In this document: piece by piece, positions 34,901 through 47,900 of the stretch
Numbering within the stretch: position 1 is the stretch's first letter
Layout of the letters: every line of letters starts with the position of its first letter
Source of the DNA: Aurifilum marmelostoma
Taxonomy: Eukaryota; Ascomycota; Sordariomycetes; Diaporthales; Cryphonectriaceae
DNA length: 64,000 nucleotides
Direction: 5' to 3'
Assembly: GCA_027559495.1 (NCBI GenBank)
Contig: JAMXSV010000019.1
Span: 868,001-932,000 of the forward strand
The notes under the pieces: generated by a model
The model's input: only the letters and a program-made list of their open reading frames with translations
Databases searched by the model: none
What the model was told of the DNA's origin: nothing
Position numbers and translations under genes: made by a program

Positions 34901-37900
34901 CCCGCTCGGCACGGTTAGTCAATCTTGCGCGTAACAGCAATATGGAATATGGCCGAGAGAAAAACACAGACAAAGGAAGGGCTTTCGCTTGCGACGAAGG
35001 TACTTAAAACAACAGAACAAAGGGCAATGGTCCGCGCCCCGCCCGTCTCTCTCTCTCTCGTTCGACTCACGCGCAGCAGACCCTCTGCCGGGTTCAGCCG
35101 GCTCGCGCCATGCAACGCTTTGCTGCAACCATAAGGTAACATTCACCACGGGAGGCCACATCCAACGCAGCCCCTCCTGTCCCACCCCCCCCTCTCCTCT
35201 CTCCCAAAGCAACACGACAACCATGTGAATTCCCCATCGGATGCAACACGCGGACGTTGAACCCCCGTCCGAGTGAAGTGATTGGACTGGGACTCGGATT
35301 GGGGTTGGATTGTGTGTAGCCCTCCAGGGTTGTATGTGCAGCGGTCTCTGTACTTTTTTTGAATCTTTCTCGCCGGTCGAGCTCGGTCTCCGTGGGTCTT
35401 GTGAACTGAATTTCAGCTCGAGCCCTTGGACGTGCGCCAGCCAGCCCAGCCCAGCCCGGCCCATAATTTCTCCCATCTTCCTTCATGTTCTGTTTTCCTG
35501 CCTGATCGGTCAAGCAACAGAGGGACCGTTCTCAGTTAGTGAGGTGTACCATGGGTACAAACTACGGGAATCCTCCAGATAAGACATGCACGCACTCAAC
35601 TCTGGTGATCACGATAACACATCAAAATGGGCAACTAAAGAGACCACGCGCACGACGACCTTCGCTATCCGGAGACATCCCCCTTCACCACCCTACCTCG
35701 AAGCCCTTACCCCTCTTCCCCCCCTCCCCAAATGTTTTGTGTAACTATAGTAAGCTGACCTGAGTGCTTGCGGGGTGGGCATACGAATCAGTGTTCCTTT
35801 TCCGCATCCCTGGCCAGCGTCGGGCCGAGCTTTACCGTTGTATCGTTCAAAAGAGGATGCTCGGCAAGCTGTGGAGACACACGCCTGGGGCATTTTTTGA
35901 ATGGGGCCTGGTGAACTCCATAGTTGGTGGTGTGTGCGGGCGTATCACAAAAAGAGGGTGGCAAGAGCCACGAGCAGAAATCGTGGGTGTGCCCATTAAT
36001 TGTCCGTCTAGCCTTGCCTGTGCCCTTATCTAGGCGAGACCCCTTCGGGGGTAATATTCCGTATCGAGGCAAGTGTTCCGCAGGGCTGGGAGAGGAAGAG
36101 AGGGGGGGGGGGGAGGAGAAAAGAAGGACAGCGCGCCTCTGTGTGTGTGTGTGTGTGTGTGTGTAGTGTGGCGAGACAGGTCAGGCCAAGGTCCTTTTCG
36201 ATGATGTTGTGTATTTTTGTGCTAGAGCCACGCGTGACCGTCGCCGTATGAAGGAAGTGGGCTGATTGGACTTTCGTAGCTCGTTGGATCTTGCAGCCTC
36301 TTAAGAGTCTTGATCAGGCAGGTCGAAAGCTTGTTGTGACACGGCTGAACCGAGCGAGTGTGCGTATGCATACTTGTGTAGTGTGTAGGAGGCACGTGGA
36401 GGGACAAGGAGACGGGGGGTTGGGATCTGTATGGACTCGTTCTTTTTCCAATATTGCTTATCATCTCTCGCTGTCCCTCCTCCCTGGTGGGTCATGCATG
36501 AAAGTGACATCCTGTAAGTGGTAAGTAGCACAAGTACCGACTTTGGCGATGAGATTCAGGCTGTATGCATGTTGGGTCAGTGACCCCAGCCCGCGGAAAA
36601 AGTATCAAGTAGGGCTGACTGACGACGGAATTCGCTGTTGGCCATGATTTATGACTCGTGCAATATACATATATATGTATATGTATCTGTCGCTGTATGC
36701 CAAGAGACACGCATATTTATATGCCATCTACTATATATGAAAGGGTCCCTAGCCAGCGGCAAATGTGAGCGGGAGGGCGCGATGAGGGTCCGAGGATGAG
36801 AGCCAAGAGGTTAGTGAGAGGTACCCTGAAGTGCCCGGAACTTTAGAGGGCCAGTTCCCACTGTGACCTAGTGGCAAGCAGTGTCTTAGCGCTGGAATCG
36901 AGAGCCGTGGGGCGGATCGCAAATGTGCGTAAGCCCTCCAGTCACGGCACGCAGGGCCCCCTGTAGACCGAAACCTGTACTAGGCCACCTTGGGTAGCTG
37001 CAATGCAATATCAGCCATTCTATTTCCCCCCCGGGGCACAGAAAGGAGAGGTACATACGTAGCACGACACCGTACTAGTACTTTTGATGGTACTTGACGC
37101 TGGCGTGGTAGGTAGCCGAGGAGGGCTGTTCGTAGGTGCGTGAGTGTGTATGTACTGTACGTATGTGTGGCATGATGCCCACTCCGACTGCGCACAGCAG
37201 CAATATGACTATCGTATCTCAGACCCTTTTCATTGGTCTGCATCTTTTGACAACCCCTCGCCCACCCTTGAAATGGATGCAACCATATTCATGCCATTTC
37301 TTGTTGGTGGAAGGTGAGATGGTCAAAGACAAGAGGAGAGGAAGGGGGGGAAAAAACCACCAAAAAAAACCATAGCAGGGACAGAACTCGAGTCTTGCCC
37401 TCTCGTGGCAAGTGTACATGCAAGCCAAATGCATCTAGAAGACTTCTGTAGGATCGATTCTATGTGGGTCAGTTCTACTACCCGGACATCCATCACCTCT
37501 GCTGGCTGTTGGACCTCCGCCAGTCCGTCTCTTCTCGTCCTGTTCTTTTGTATCCATTCACCTTGTGAGGCTAGCAGCAATCTGCAGGTGCGTTCGTCCC
37601 AGGTCCCTGGGCCAACCTAAGCAAGGGTCCTTGCCACAAGATTGAGGTCCAGGACGGGAAGTCACCATGGACGCGGTGTCCCCAGCTATCCCCTCATATT
37701 ACTATATGAACCTTTGGACGTAACGCAAGGTGCAGCCTCGCGCTCCTACCCTGATCTCACTCTCTCACTCTCTTTCTCTTCCCTTGCCACATACACCTCG
37801 GCATCCTTTTCTCCCTTTCCCCTCCACCTCCATCTCAAGGCCGACCCTTTTTCACCCCTCCTGAGGGAGAGCCTTGTGACACCTGGGTTTACGGCCTTCT

Positions 37901-37985
37901 CTGTCGTGGTTGGCCCCCGCCCAAAACAAAGAAAAAATAATAATAATAACAAAGTCCATCAGCACCGCCACAGATCATCCCAGCA
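34901..37985. repeat. Gene-free upstream region of the OPT transporter with GT microsatellite
   Basis: Contains a (GT)n tract near 36140-36164, a TATA-rich palindromic stretch near 36664-36690 and, close to the transporter start, pyrimidine-rich sequence (37750-37810) and an A/T-rich stretch ending just before 37986. These fit a long fungal promoter and leader. No coding frame is supported. Confidence 0.45.
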
Positions 37986-40891
37986 ATGTCCGAGAAGCAG
38001 GACGTCTACGTCCAGGGCGTCGCCCCTGGACCCAGGTCGGACGAGGAGAAGGTTGACGGCTTGTCGCTGCCTCCTTCGCTGGAGGGCGACGAGACGGTGC
38101 AGGACGTGTTCGCCCAGCTGCGCGAGCTGTATGCCGAGCACGAGCTCGACTACAACTTCCCCCACGAGCTTCTCCTGCGGGCCAAGGATGCCCTCGACAA
38201 CGAGAACACGGACCCCAACCAGGAGACCACGCGCCAGCTGGTCGCAGAGTTCCGTTACCAGAAGCAGCTTTCCGAGCACGACTCCCCCTATCCCGAGGTC
38301 AGGGCCGTCGTCGACCCTACCGACGACCCGACCACCCCCCGTCAACACGTTTCGCGTCTGGGTTCTGGGCACCATCTTCGCCATCCTCGGCACCGGTATC
38401 GACCAGTTCTTCTCCCTGCGCTACCCTGGCATCAGCATCTACTCGTACCTGATCCAGTTCCTCGCCTATCCGTGCGGCCTGCTCATGGCCAAGGTGCTGC
38501 CCACCTACACCTTCCCCCTGGGCCCCCTGTCCTTTACCCTGAACCCGGGCCCCTTCAACCAGAAGGAGCACATGCTCATCACCATCATGGCCAATGTCGC
38601 CTTTGGTGGTTTCAATGGCACAGCTTATGTCACCTACATCCTGCAGGTCCTGCGCCTGCCCCAGTACTACAATGACCAGAAGCTCGTCAACAGTGCTGGC
38701 TGGCAGATCACCATCGTGCTGGCTACCCAGCTCATCGGCTATGGCACGGCTGGCCTCGCCAGACGTTTCCTCGTGTAGTGCGTTTACCCTAAACAGCTAT
38801 CGTCAATGACCCTGAAACCAGCAGATATGCTAACTTTCAAAACTCTTGTTGCTTTTTAGCCCACAATCTATGATCTGGCCCCGCGCCCTCGCGCAGATGG
38901 CCATCAACAAGTCTCTACACAATGAGAACGGTCGTGCTGAGGAGGGAGAGACAGGAGGCTGGAGGATCAGCCGTCTGAGGTTCTTCCTGTACTGTTTTGG
39001 TGGCATGTTCCTGTACTATGTGAGTGATTACCCTCCTTGTATCTCTCGAGTCGAGACGAGCAGCTCTTGTGGTGCTACCCTTACTAAGTCTTGAACGGTA
39101 GTGGTTCCCTGGCTACGTGTTCCAGGCCCTGTCATACTTCAACTGGATGACATGGATCGCGCCCGAGAATGTGGTCCTGGCCGTCATCACTGGAAGCATC
39201 TGCGGCCTGGGCATCAATCCTATCCCCTCTTTTGACGTGAGTGTCCTCCTCGACCATGATGGCACCAGGCTATATAACAAGACTGTCATGCTGACACCGA
39301 CGCGTCCAGTGGAACATGATGAGCTATCTCTTCGACCCCATCATCACTCCATTCTTCTCGTACATGAATCTCACCCTGGGCATGCTCTTCGCCTCGGTGC
39401 TTATCATCATCCCGGTGTTCTTCACCAATGCCTTCTCTTCAGCCTACTTCCCTATTAATTCATCTCACCCTTGGGACAACACTGCAAACACCTACAGTAC
39501 GTAACTGGAGCCTTTGCCTGCTACCATTTCCCCTTGTATAAGCGCCGCGGCGGTAGATTGCTGACACGGTGATTCTTAACTCTAGACATTAGTAGGGTGC
39601 TTACCCCCGAATTTACGCTCGACGAGGAGGCGTATGCTGCGTACAGCCCGCCGTACCTGTCCGCCTCCTACGCAATTCTCTACATGTTTTTCTTTGCGGC
39701 CTACACCTCGTCCATTAGCCACACGCTTCTGTACAACTGGAGAGACCTCGTGATCGGCTACAAGAACGTCAAGGACAGCTTCAAGAAGGGTCACTACTTC
39801 AAGAGGTCCCGCGACTCGTTCACGGATGTGCACAACCGCCTGATGTCGGTCTACGACGACTGCCCCGAGTCGTGGTATATGGCCCTCCTGGCGGTGGCCT
39901 TCATCTTTTCTTGCATCTCGACCCTCTACTACGACACGGGCTTCCCCGTCTGGGGCATCTTCCTGGCTATCGCCTTCTCGCTGACGCTGCAGATCCCGCT
40001 GGGAATGATCATGGCCATGACCAACAACCAGATCACGCTCAACGTGGTAGCAGAGCTGATTGCCGGATACACGCTTGCCGGTAAGCCCATCGCCAACATG
40101 ATCTTCAAGATGTTTGGCTACATCGCTACGGCCCAGTCGATCCAGTTCCTGGCAGACCTGAAGCTGGCCCACTACTCCAAGATTCCTCCCAAGCTGGTCT
40201 TTATCGCTCAGCTGTGGGCCACCGTCTGGGGTGGGCTCACCTCCATCGGCGTGAACGACTGGCAGCTAAGCAACATTGAGAACGTCTGCACGGACGCTGC
40301 TGCCGACTCTATGACCTGCCCTGGTAAGTTTCACCCCGTGATTGTTCAACGTCCGATGGGTGATGGGTGATGTGCGGCTGCTTATCGTCTTCTCTCTGAG
40401 CAGGTACCTCTGTCTTTTTCACCGCCTCCGTGATCTGGGGTGTGGTGGGCCCCAAGCGCATGTTTTCGGAGGGCATCTACGGACCCACGCTGTACGGCTT
40501 CCTGTGGGGTGCGCTGCTGCCAGTGCCCTTTTACTTCTTGGCCAAGCGCTTCCCGACCAGCTGGGTGCGCAACGTCCATATTCCCGTGTTTGTAAGCGGT
40601 TCCCTGAACCTGGCACCGTACAACAACTCGTACATGCTCGCAGGTCTGTATCCGGCCTATTTCTTCAACTACTGGGTCAAGAGACGCTACCAGGGCTGGT
40701 GGCAGCGGTACGCCCTCGCTCTCACCACGGCGTTCCAGGTCGCCATCGCGCTGGGCGCCCTCGTCATCTTCTTTGCGGTCGAGTACAAGACGGTCACCCT
40801 CAGCTGGTGGGGTAACGATGTCTCTTTTGCGGGCGTGGACGGTAGCGGCACGTGCCAGCTTAAATCACCGCCGCCAAGCGGTTCATTTTAA
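37986..40891 (+). CDS. OPT-family oligopeptide transporter (one apparent frameshift)
   Basis: Proton-coupled importer of small peptides or peptide-like/metal conjugates at the plasma membrane. Six exons: 37986-38777, 38860-39019, 39102-39236, 39310-39496, 39586-40323 and 40404-40891, with 73-89 bp GT-AG introns. The soluble N-terminal ~115 residues end at DDPTTP, then about a dozen or more hydrophobic segments begin with VNTFRVWVLGTIFA. Family marks include the NPGPFNQKEH motif, the SYFNWMTWIAPENV segment, NNQITLNVVAELI and YSKIPPK. The frame slips at C6 run 38335-38340, exactly where PTTP should continue as VNTFRVW. One base fewer gives 832 residues and restores all splice phases. The start at 37986 gives the usual N-terminal length. 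Substrate cannot be told from sequence. Confidence 0.92.
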
Positions 40892-41648
40892 GATAGGAGC
40901 TTGGATATAGATGTGTGTGTATAGAGATATCAAGAAGTAAGTTTGGTGTCTGAAATTTTCTATAAGCTTCTTTTTTTCAATATTCCCTGTGACGAATCAC
41001 CTTGAGTATTCCTTTGTCCCTAAATTTTTTCTGTTCACTTTTATTTTTCATCTCTTCACCTGCCTGCTGTTGTGAGTTGCCTGACCGACTCGAGAGTATC
41101 GGTCATATCAATCACAGATGGCGGTGGTGGGGAGACAGGGAGGGAATAGGAGGAAGAAATACGGGAGACGAGATACTGTCATGAGAGGAGCCTGTGTAGA
41201 TAGAAGACAGAAGGTGAATCTATACCCGATCTTGACTATGTTTAGTGTTTTCCCAGGAGGGAACCTTGCCATTCATCTTGTATACACTGATAGAGATGTT
41301 GACCAAGGAACCCTTACACGGGTCCACAGTTTACTACTTATGCACTGTGGCATATATCCGGTATCGTAATTATCCACATGCCTTGAAAGTGCTTAGTTGC
41401 TCGATATACTCTGTTGTCTTCTCCTTTGGGTTAGCACACCAATCAACAATGCCGAGGCCGCTGCTTATCTAAGCCATATTCTTCCTTTGCTGTGCTCAAG
41501 TGCGCACAAAGATGCCGGTGAGAATGAGGATAAAGATATCAAAGTATATATATATATATACTTTTTCCAAAAATTTTGTCTTCCACTTTTCCATTTCCCT
41601 CCATCTTATATAACCATCTCGTCTCTCCTCCTGGTCTCAGTCACTCAC
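40892..41648. other. Intergenic region, no gene seen
   Basis: This is the 3' flank of the transporter and the promoter of the next gene, both on the plus strand. It includes a short TA repeat near 41545-41562 and pyrimidine-rich sequence before 41649. No further feature is supported. Confidence 0.45.
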
Positions 41649-42599
41649 ATGCTACCCGTCGGCGTCAGAAGGGCAGCAGCAGTCATGGCGTCATCAACAA
41701 CACCGGCAGCAGCAGCAGCAGCAGCAGCACGAACCTTTCTCGCCTTCCACCACGACGCGAAGCTCTATAAGCTCCCGACCACCGTGACGGCCGTGCACCC
41801 ACTCGCATCGCTCGAGGAAGCCAACAGGCTGCTGTTCAGGAAGAAGACCAACAACATCAACAACAACGGCCGCGGCGCTGACGGTGAAAAGAACGACGAC
41901 GACGACAGCGAAGACGAGCACCACGTCGTCGTCACCGAAAAGACCATCTTTCACCCCCAGGGCGGCGGCCAGCCGTCCGACGTAGGCACCATGACCGGCC
42001 CCACGGGCGCCGTCTTTGACGTGCGCGCCGTCCGCATGGACGCCGTCCGCGAGGGCCAGGTCCTGCACTTTGGCCGCTTCGCCTCCCCGGCCCCCACCCC
42101 CTTCGAACCAGGCCAGCAAGTCACGCAGTCCATAGACCAGGACAAGCGCCTGCTCTACTCGCGCCTCCACACGGCAGGCCACGTCCTGGGCGCCGCCGTC
42201 CGCCGCCGCTGCGCGGCCCACGTGCCTGGCTTCGACGAGCTCAAGGCCTCGCACGCCCCGGGGTCCGCGGCGTGCGAGTTTGCAGGCCTGCTCGAGGGCA
42301 GGTGGAAGCCGGAGATCCAGGAGCAGGTCGATGCTTATGTCGCGGCCGCGCTGCCCGTGGAGATTGAGTGGTGGGACGAGGACGAGTTCCGGCGGCGGGG
42401 GCTGGAGCGGCTGATCCCCGGGGGCGAGGGCCTGGGTCTGGCGCCGGGGGAGAAGTTCCGGGTGGTGAATATTGTGGGTGCGGATGCGTATCCTTGTGGG
42501 GGCACGCATGTGGATACTACGGATCTGTGTGGGGAGACAAAGGTTACCAAGATCTCGAGGAGTAAAGGGCAGTCGAGGGTGAGTTATACGGTGGCGTAA
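41649..42599 (+). CDS. AlaX-type alanyl-tRNA editing protein
   Basis: Stand-alone editing domain related to alanyl-tRNA synthetase, expected to hydrolyse mischarged Ser- or Gly-tRNA(Ala). It is intronless, 316 residues if it starts at 41649; a second in-frame ATG at 41685 gives 304. An alanine run from a GCA repeat follows the start. The zinc ligands are visible as HTAGH (HxxxH) near the middle and CGGTHVDTT near the end, in the correct order, preceded by the FHPQGGGQPSD motif typical of the family. A Lys/Asn/Asp-rich insertion (NNINNN, DDDDSEDE) interrupts the N-terminal part and is probably a surface loop. The protein ends SRVSYTVA, as expected for AlaX C-termini. Confidence in family is high; substrate is inferred. 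Confidence 0.88.
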   Translation: MLPVGVRRAAAVMASSTTPAAAAAAAARTFLAFHHDAKLYKLPTTVTAVHPLASLEEANRLLFRKKTNNINNNGRGADGEKNDDDDSEDEHHVVVTEKTIFHPQGGGQPSDVGTMTGPTGAVFDVRAVRMDAVREGQVLHFGRFASPAPTPFEPGQQVTQSIDQDKRLLYSRLHTAGHVLGAAVRRRCAAHVPGFDELKASHAPGSAACEFAGLLEGRWKPEIQEQVDAYVAAALPVEIEWWDEDEFRRRGLERLIPGGEGLGLAPGEKFRVVNIVGADAYPCGGTHVDTTDLCGETKVTKISRSKGQSRVSYTVA

Positions 42600-42880
42600 G
42601 AAAGGAAAGACAGAGAGAGAGAGAGTCAGCCGGTGTGTGACTAGACGGTTCAAGACTGGCTGCTAGACACACAGATCATATATCATAGAGCGGGGTATAC
42701 TTGTTTTCAAAAGAGGTGTATTTGCTGGACAACACCATCATCTAGACCAAGGAAGAACGAGCTTGAAGAGATTTAGGGTATCTATAGGAGAAGAAAACTA
42801 GACTCGTCGTCAACATATCATGACCCTTCATCGATCCCACCACAACCAAGTACCAGCATCACCGTCAGCAAGCATGAAAA

Positions 42881-43765
42881 TCATTTACGCTGGATATCCC
42901 AGATACCAATGCCAGTCATGACTGCTATGAGCTGCCACCGCTCTCCAAGAAGTCCCTGCGCACCACTGCCGTGAAATCGGAAATGCGCCGTCCTGCTCCA
43001 GGGGAAATGTCCAGAGTGCGTGGTCAGCACTGCCATCACCTCGCCGCCCCCCGTGGCCAGCTCCCCGCCCGCGCTGCCCGCGTCCGTCGATAGCCTGACC
43101 AGCTTATACCCAGAGCGATGACCCAATGTTCGCACCGCGGGGCCCCTGCTGCGCCTCCACTCGAACGTCTCCGGCCGCGTGGAACAATTGCCAGTATTCA
43201 TTCCGTTACTGTTGCCACATCCAGGGCTGGGCACATTGACGGTGAAACCATACCTCTCGCGGAGATGCAAGATCCGGCCATGGTCGCGTGCAAGGGTGAC
43301 ATGGCCACTGCTGGAAGACCTGGAGAATTTATGCCGTAGCGTGGCGACGATGGGGTCGCGGCGCCCCAATCCGCCCTGCAGGCTGACAGTGGCACGGCTG
43401 GAGTTAATGCGGTAGAGCTGTCGGTCCCTCGCGGTACCGAGACAGAGGCGGTTGTGCCAAGGTAGGCGGGCGCGATTATAGATGCTGAAGGAGATGGGGA
43501 CGGCGATGCCGTCGGGTGGGTGATGGGCAGGACGATTACGGCCGGCGGTGGTGGTCTCCCTGGGCGAGTTTGCTACGGCGGTTCGCTCATAAGGCACAGA
43601 ACAGATACCTCGTCGAGTGCGAGACGTTGTCCGGTTCCTGCTGCTTTTGAGATCGGTCGTATGGCCAGGGGTTGTGTGCACTCCCTGGTCGTGCTGACAG
43701 GGTGTGGAGGCTGTGCGGCTAGGAGGAAAACCTGGGTCGGGGAGGAAAACGGGCGGAGAGTACAT
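42881..43765 (-). CDS. Conserved-looking protein of unknown function
   Basis: A 294-residue uninterrupted frame. The N-terminal ~100 residues are Pro/Thr/Arg-rich and look disordered. The rest has regular alternating hydrophobic residues and looks folded and beta-rich, including ETFEWRRSRG and YKLVRL. That pattern reminds me of fungal tubby-like/LURP-one type proteins with an FEWR motif, but this is not firm. No signal peptide, membrane helix or catalytic motif is seen. Codon use looks like that of neighbouring genes, which argues for a real gene. It lies convergent to the AlaX gene, 280 bp from its stop. Confidence 0.55.
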   Translation of the reverse strand: MYSPPVFLPDPGFPPSRTASTPCQHDQGVHTTPGHTTDLKSSRNRTTSRTRRGICSVPYERTAVANSPRETTTAGRNRPAHHPPDGIAVPISFSIYNRARLPWHNRLCLGTARDRQLYRINSSRATVSLQGGLGRRDPIVATLRHKFSRSSSSGHVTLARDHGRILHLRERYGFTVNVPSPGCGNSNGMNTGNCSTRPETFEWRRSRGPAVRTLGHRSGYKLVRLSTDAGSAGGELATGGGEVMAVLTTHSGHFPWSRTAHFRFHGSGAQGLLGERWQLIAVMTGIGIWDIQRK

Positions 43766-44921
43766 TGTGGCGAGAGACTTGGTAGGAGGATGATATGTCT
43801 TGCCTGCTGGGGGTATTCAGGTGCTTAAGAGCTGCTGGTTACGCGATGCTGTGACGAGGAAATCAAATCTTGCTTAAGAGGGGCGTGGTTTGACAAGCCT
43901 CGGGGAGGATGGGTGTCGAGAACTCTTGATGAACCTAGCACCTGCCTGAGAAAGCACGTCACATTCGAGGTGCCTTCGCCTCATAATTAGATCAGCTTCC
44001 GTGGTAAAGACGCATCTTTTCTGAAACTCACCTGCCATTTCTGAACATCCTGCTCTGCCGTGATGATGACATCGTGGTCAGGCCTGAAGGCTTCTGCCGG
44101 TGCTGCCTGCTGAAGAATAGACGGAGGGTTAGGCCACAGCATTCGTATAGGAAGCAGCATGCCACTGTGGCTGATCCGTCAATATTTGAAATGAATCGAG
44201 CTTATCTGTGGTCGCAGGTACGTACGCGAGACGAAAAGAACCTTGACTTGCAGGTGGAGTGTAGAATCTGGGAAGCACGTACTGGCTTTTGTTTCGGTGT
44301 AGGTGCAACTGGCAGGCATATTCAAGCTCCTGCTGCCTGCAAAATTACAGTGATCACGTTGGAAGGACCTCCTCGCTAGTGACTGCATCTCCCAGATCCT
44401 CCTCGCCAGGCAACGTGCCCTCCCTTGCTGTCATTTCTGACCTTCTTCCCGGCTCGTCATCCCCGGATGAGCCTAGCCTAAACATGATTGGAAGGATATG
44501 CAGGTATTTCACAGAGCCAAATACTACACTATCCCTGTCTTTTGCCCTTCTCCTTCCTTTGGCCATCCCAGGGATCACCCGTCGGGTAAGATTCTGTGTA
44601 GTAAAGGAACACAAAAAGGAAGAAAAGGCTCGCTATAACCAGTCGAGGATGCCTCTCGTGCGAGAAGATCTGTGCATTACAAATGCTGTTCAAAGTCGAG
44701 GTCGTCATCCGACGGTTTATATACCTAGGTTGCTTCTGCAGCAGGTTGAGAATGAACACTTCAAACCCCCTCGTGCCATAATAAATAACATACTAGAGCA
44801 GCCGAGCAAGCACTTGGTTACAATCCATCCAGCAGATGTTCCTCAATTATTCTCATGCGTAATATAGCCAATGGGCACTTAAATTGACAATTCCTGTCGG
44901 TGTTGCCCATGTCCAAGGTTA
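43766..44921. other. Intergenic region, no gene seen
   Basis: Holds the promoter of the unknown protein and the 3' flank of the NLR gene. A 192-residue plus-strand open frame (44289-44867) has irregular composition and no motif, so it is not called. Confidence 0.45.
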
Positions 44922-47900
44922 TCAACGTCCAGAAAACAACCCCTCCAGGCTGCTGTCGTCTTCAGAGAACCTGAAAATCAGTACCTGGCCTGAGCGGCAC
45001 CCCACCACCACACAACGGCCCTGGACCCCGCAGGAACGATCCCAGCTCCCCGGCCGGAACTGTTCAGGCAAGTAAACCAGTTTGTGCCTGTTCCACGTAA
45101 TCCAGGAGCGGTCCTTGCCGAGGCAGAACGGAGACCACTGGGGCAGTGGCCTTGGTGGTAGCAGCGAGTCGCTCGACGCCGTCGCGGATCGAGCCTCCGA
45201 CTCCCAAGCCTCCCCTTCGGCCTCTCCCGCCTCGACCGCTTCCTTCGCCGCCTCCGTCGCCTCCACTGCCTTCGTAATTGACGCTTCGCCAATGTCATAC
45301 TCCCAGGCGCCCACTTCTGTCAGGAGGATGGACGGGTCGCGCTCGTCAATGCGCAAGGTTGAAAAGGTATGCCCAGAGTCTCCATCCACCGTCAGGAGAC
45401 ATTGCTGGCCATCTGGCAAGCTGGGGTTCCAGATGGCGACCATACCGCTAGTGCAGACCGAGAATATCCTACTGCCGTCCGTGGAGAACAGCACTCCTCG
45501 CATATAATCACGTACACGGGGGTCGGACATGTCCTTGTCCGGGTTCTTCTTGTCCTCCTGCATCACTTCACCGTGGCCATCCAGGTTCCAGATCATGACA
45601 TGTCGGTCATCACCGACAGATGCCAGGCGTGTGCCGTCGGGCGAGAAGGCCACGTCGAAAACGTAGTCGTTGTGCCCCTTGAACACGGCAACCGGTACAT
45701 TGTCTCCGTCGCTGTCCTCGTCTTCAGAGTCCTGACTCTCCGAGGCCCCAATACTCGCGCTAGTGCTTATTGCGCCGGCACTGACGGTAGTGTTGTCCCA
45801 CAGCCGGACTGTTCCGTCGTCGGACGCTGTCGCCACGAGTCGTCCAGCTGGAGAGAAAACCGCGCCGCGCACCCAGTCGTCGTGCCCGCTGAGGCAGTTT
45901 CTCGGCGTCAGCCTCTCCTCGGCGGCGTCCACATCCCAGACAACAGCCTTCTCGTCAGCAGAGGTCGAGACCAGGTACCTGCCATCTCGTGAGAACGCCA
46001 GCGATGTGATAAAGCGCCTGTGTTTGCGAGCCCCCGCCTGCCTCCACTGTTCACCCGTCTTGCTGTCCCACAGACAGATCACACCGTCGCCCGAGGCCGA
46101 CGCAATTGTGTTGCCGTCAAAAGAGAAGGCCACGGCAAAGATCTGTTCCTGGTGCCCCACCCCATGTTTGATCGCCGATGTTTCCGGCTGGACCTCGCTT
46201 GCCATGTCCTCGGCCATGGCTGTGTCCCAGATGCGAAGTGTCCTATCGGAGCTCACTGACGCTAACAGGGTGCCACTGGGCGCAAAGTCCAACGATTGTA
46301 TCATGGAAGTGTGCCCGATCAGAGACTGGTACGGCCGTGACAACGTCTCGCCGCTGCCCCAATTTCCTGGTGTCCTCTGTTTCCAGATACCGATAATCGA
46401 ATGTGTCGATCCCAAAGCTAGGCGAGTGCCGTCCGAGGAAAATGTGACGCTGTTGACCATACTTTGACGAAACTTGAGTGTCAAAGCAGTCTGGCCCGTC
46501 TTGAGATCCCAAATGCGAGCTGTTGTGTCGTCCGAGCCTGTCGCCAGGAAGGTCGAATCGGGCGAAAAGGCCAGGGCATCGATGTTGTTTGTATGTCCCT
46601 GTGTCTCCTCTTCCTCATCCTCATCCTCAACTCTACCGTCTGTCAGTGGCCCGTTCGGCTGGGTCTTGCGATTTGGGAGTTTTTGAAGCGGCATGCCAGT
46701 ATTCGCATCCCAAATGTTTATCTCTGAACCAGCGGTAGAAGCTAAGAGTTCTCCGTTAGGGGAGAACTCGACACTTCTCACGTAGCGCGCTGTATCTTTG
46801 TCTTCGGACTGCACGCTGAACTTTTCAAAGCCAGGGATCTTCCAGATCATGATCTTCTTCCCCACGGCTGCGGCCACTTTGTCTCCCTGTGTCGTGATTG
46901 CAATGCCACTTAACGTAGGGCTCTCATGCTTGTCCGAAGTATCAGCCGTCTCATCAGCTCTCTCCGCGTTGAGTACGGTGATGGACTTGAGGATGCGGCC
47001 CGTCCAGACATCCCACATTTTAATGGTGTCGGAGTCGAACGCAGCCAGGATGGGGTGCCCATGTGGCCCGGTGTGGGATATGGTAACAGAATAGACATAA
47101 CTGGCAAAACCGTCAAGGACATGCTGCAGTGCGCCGGTCTTTACGTCCCAGAGACGTACCCGGCTGTCGTCCGCGGCTGTGGCTACGAGTCGACCGTCCG
47201 GGGAGAAGCAACAGCCTCGAATCCAGTCTGGGTGATGCAGCTCGTGCACGCAGCCGTCCAGCACACCGATCGGCTCAGCATTCGGTGGCGTGACGAGCCA
47301 CGGACAGTTTTGTGGTAGCAGCCTTCGCCTCAAACGATTGTCATTGGGAAGAAACAGGAGGCTATTTCCGGCCTTGCTGATGCTGTAATCTGGAGATTTT
47401 GTGTCTTGGCGCGTCCTGTCAAAGGACCGAGTCCAGGCTTGGTGAACCCGCATGAACCTCGCGGCTTCGAGGATGTTTTTAAGAACGCGATTAGCGTCTC
47501 TAATTATAGGCTGTCGGGTCTACGACGAGAATGCGTTAGCCCCAGGAGGGTAGTAACAGGCAGCGAGTTCATCGCGCAGCTGTGAAGTTAGATTCGTAGG
47601 TTGGAATTGCATACCTCGACTGTCAGTGAAACATCAAGCTTGGCCATCATGCCAAGGACTTCCGGCAGAAGACCATGGGAGGTGAGAATGTCCACCCAGT
47701 GTATCAAGTTGTCCTGGAGGAGACGGTCAGCCTCTTCCATGGCTTCTGTATCGTCATCGCCCAGCTCAGACAAATGCTTGACCCAATATATCGCTGCGTA
47801 TCGAAGCGCATGCCTATCCGTGCTGACTTGAAGCTCCTCAACAGGCTGTGTAATAGAGCCAATAGTCCGCCGAAGGAGGTTAAGACATCTCAGTGTCATC

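Noticed and set aside
36660..36700. TA-rich palindrome
   Set aside because: Simple alternating ATAT/GTAT sequence; no evidence of an origin, hairpin RNA or element end.
44289..44867. 192-residue plus-strand frame upstream of the unknown protein gene
   Set aside because: Irregular composition, no motif and no splice-supported extension.
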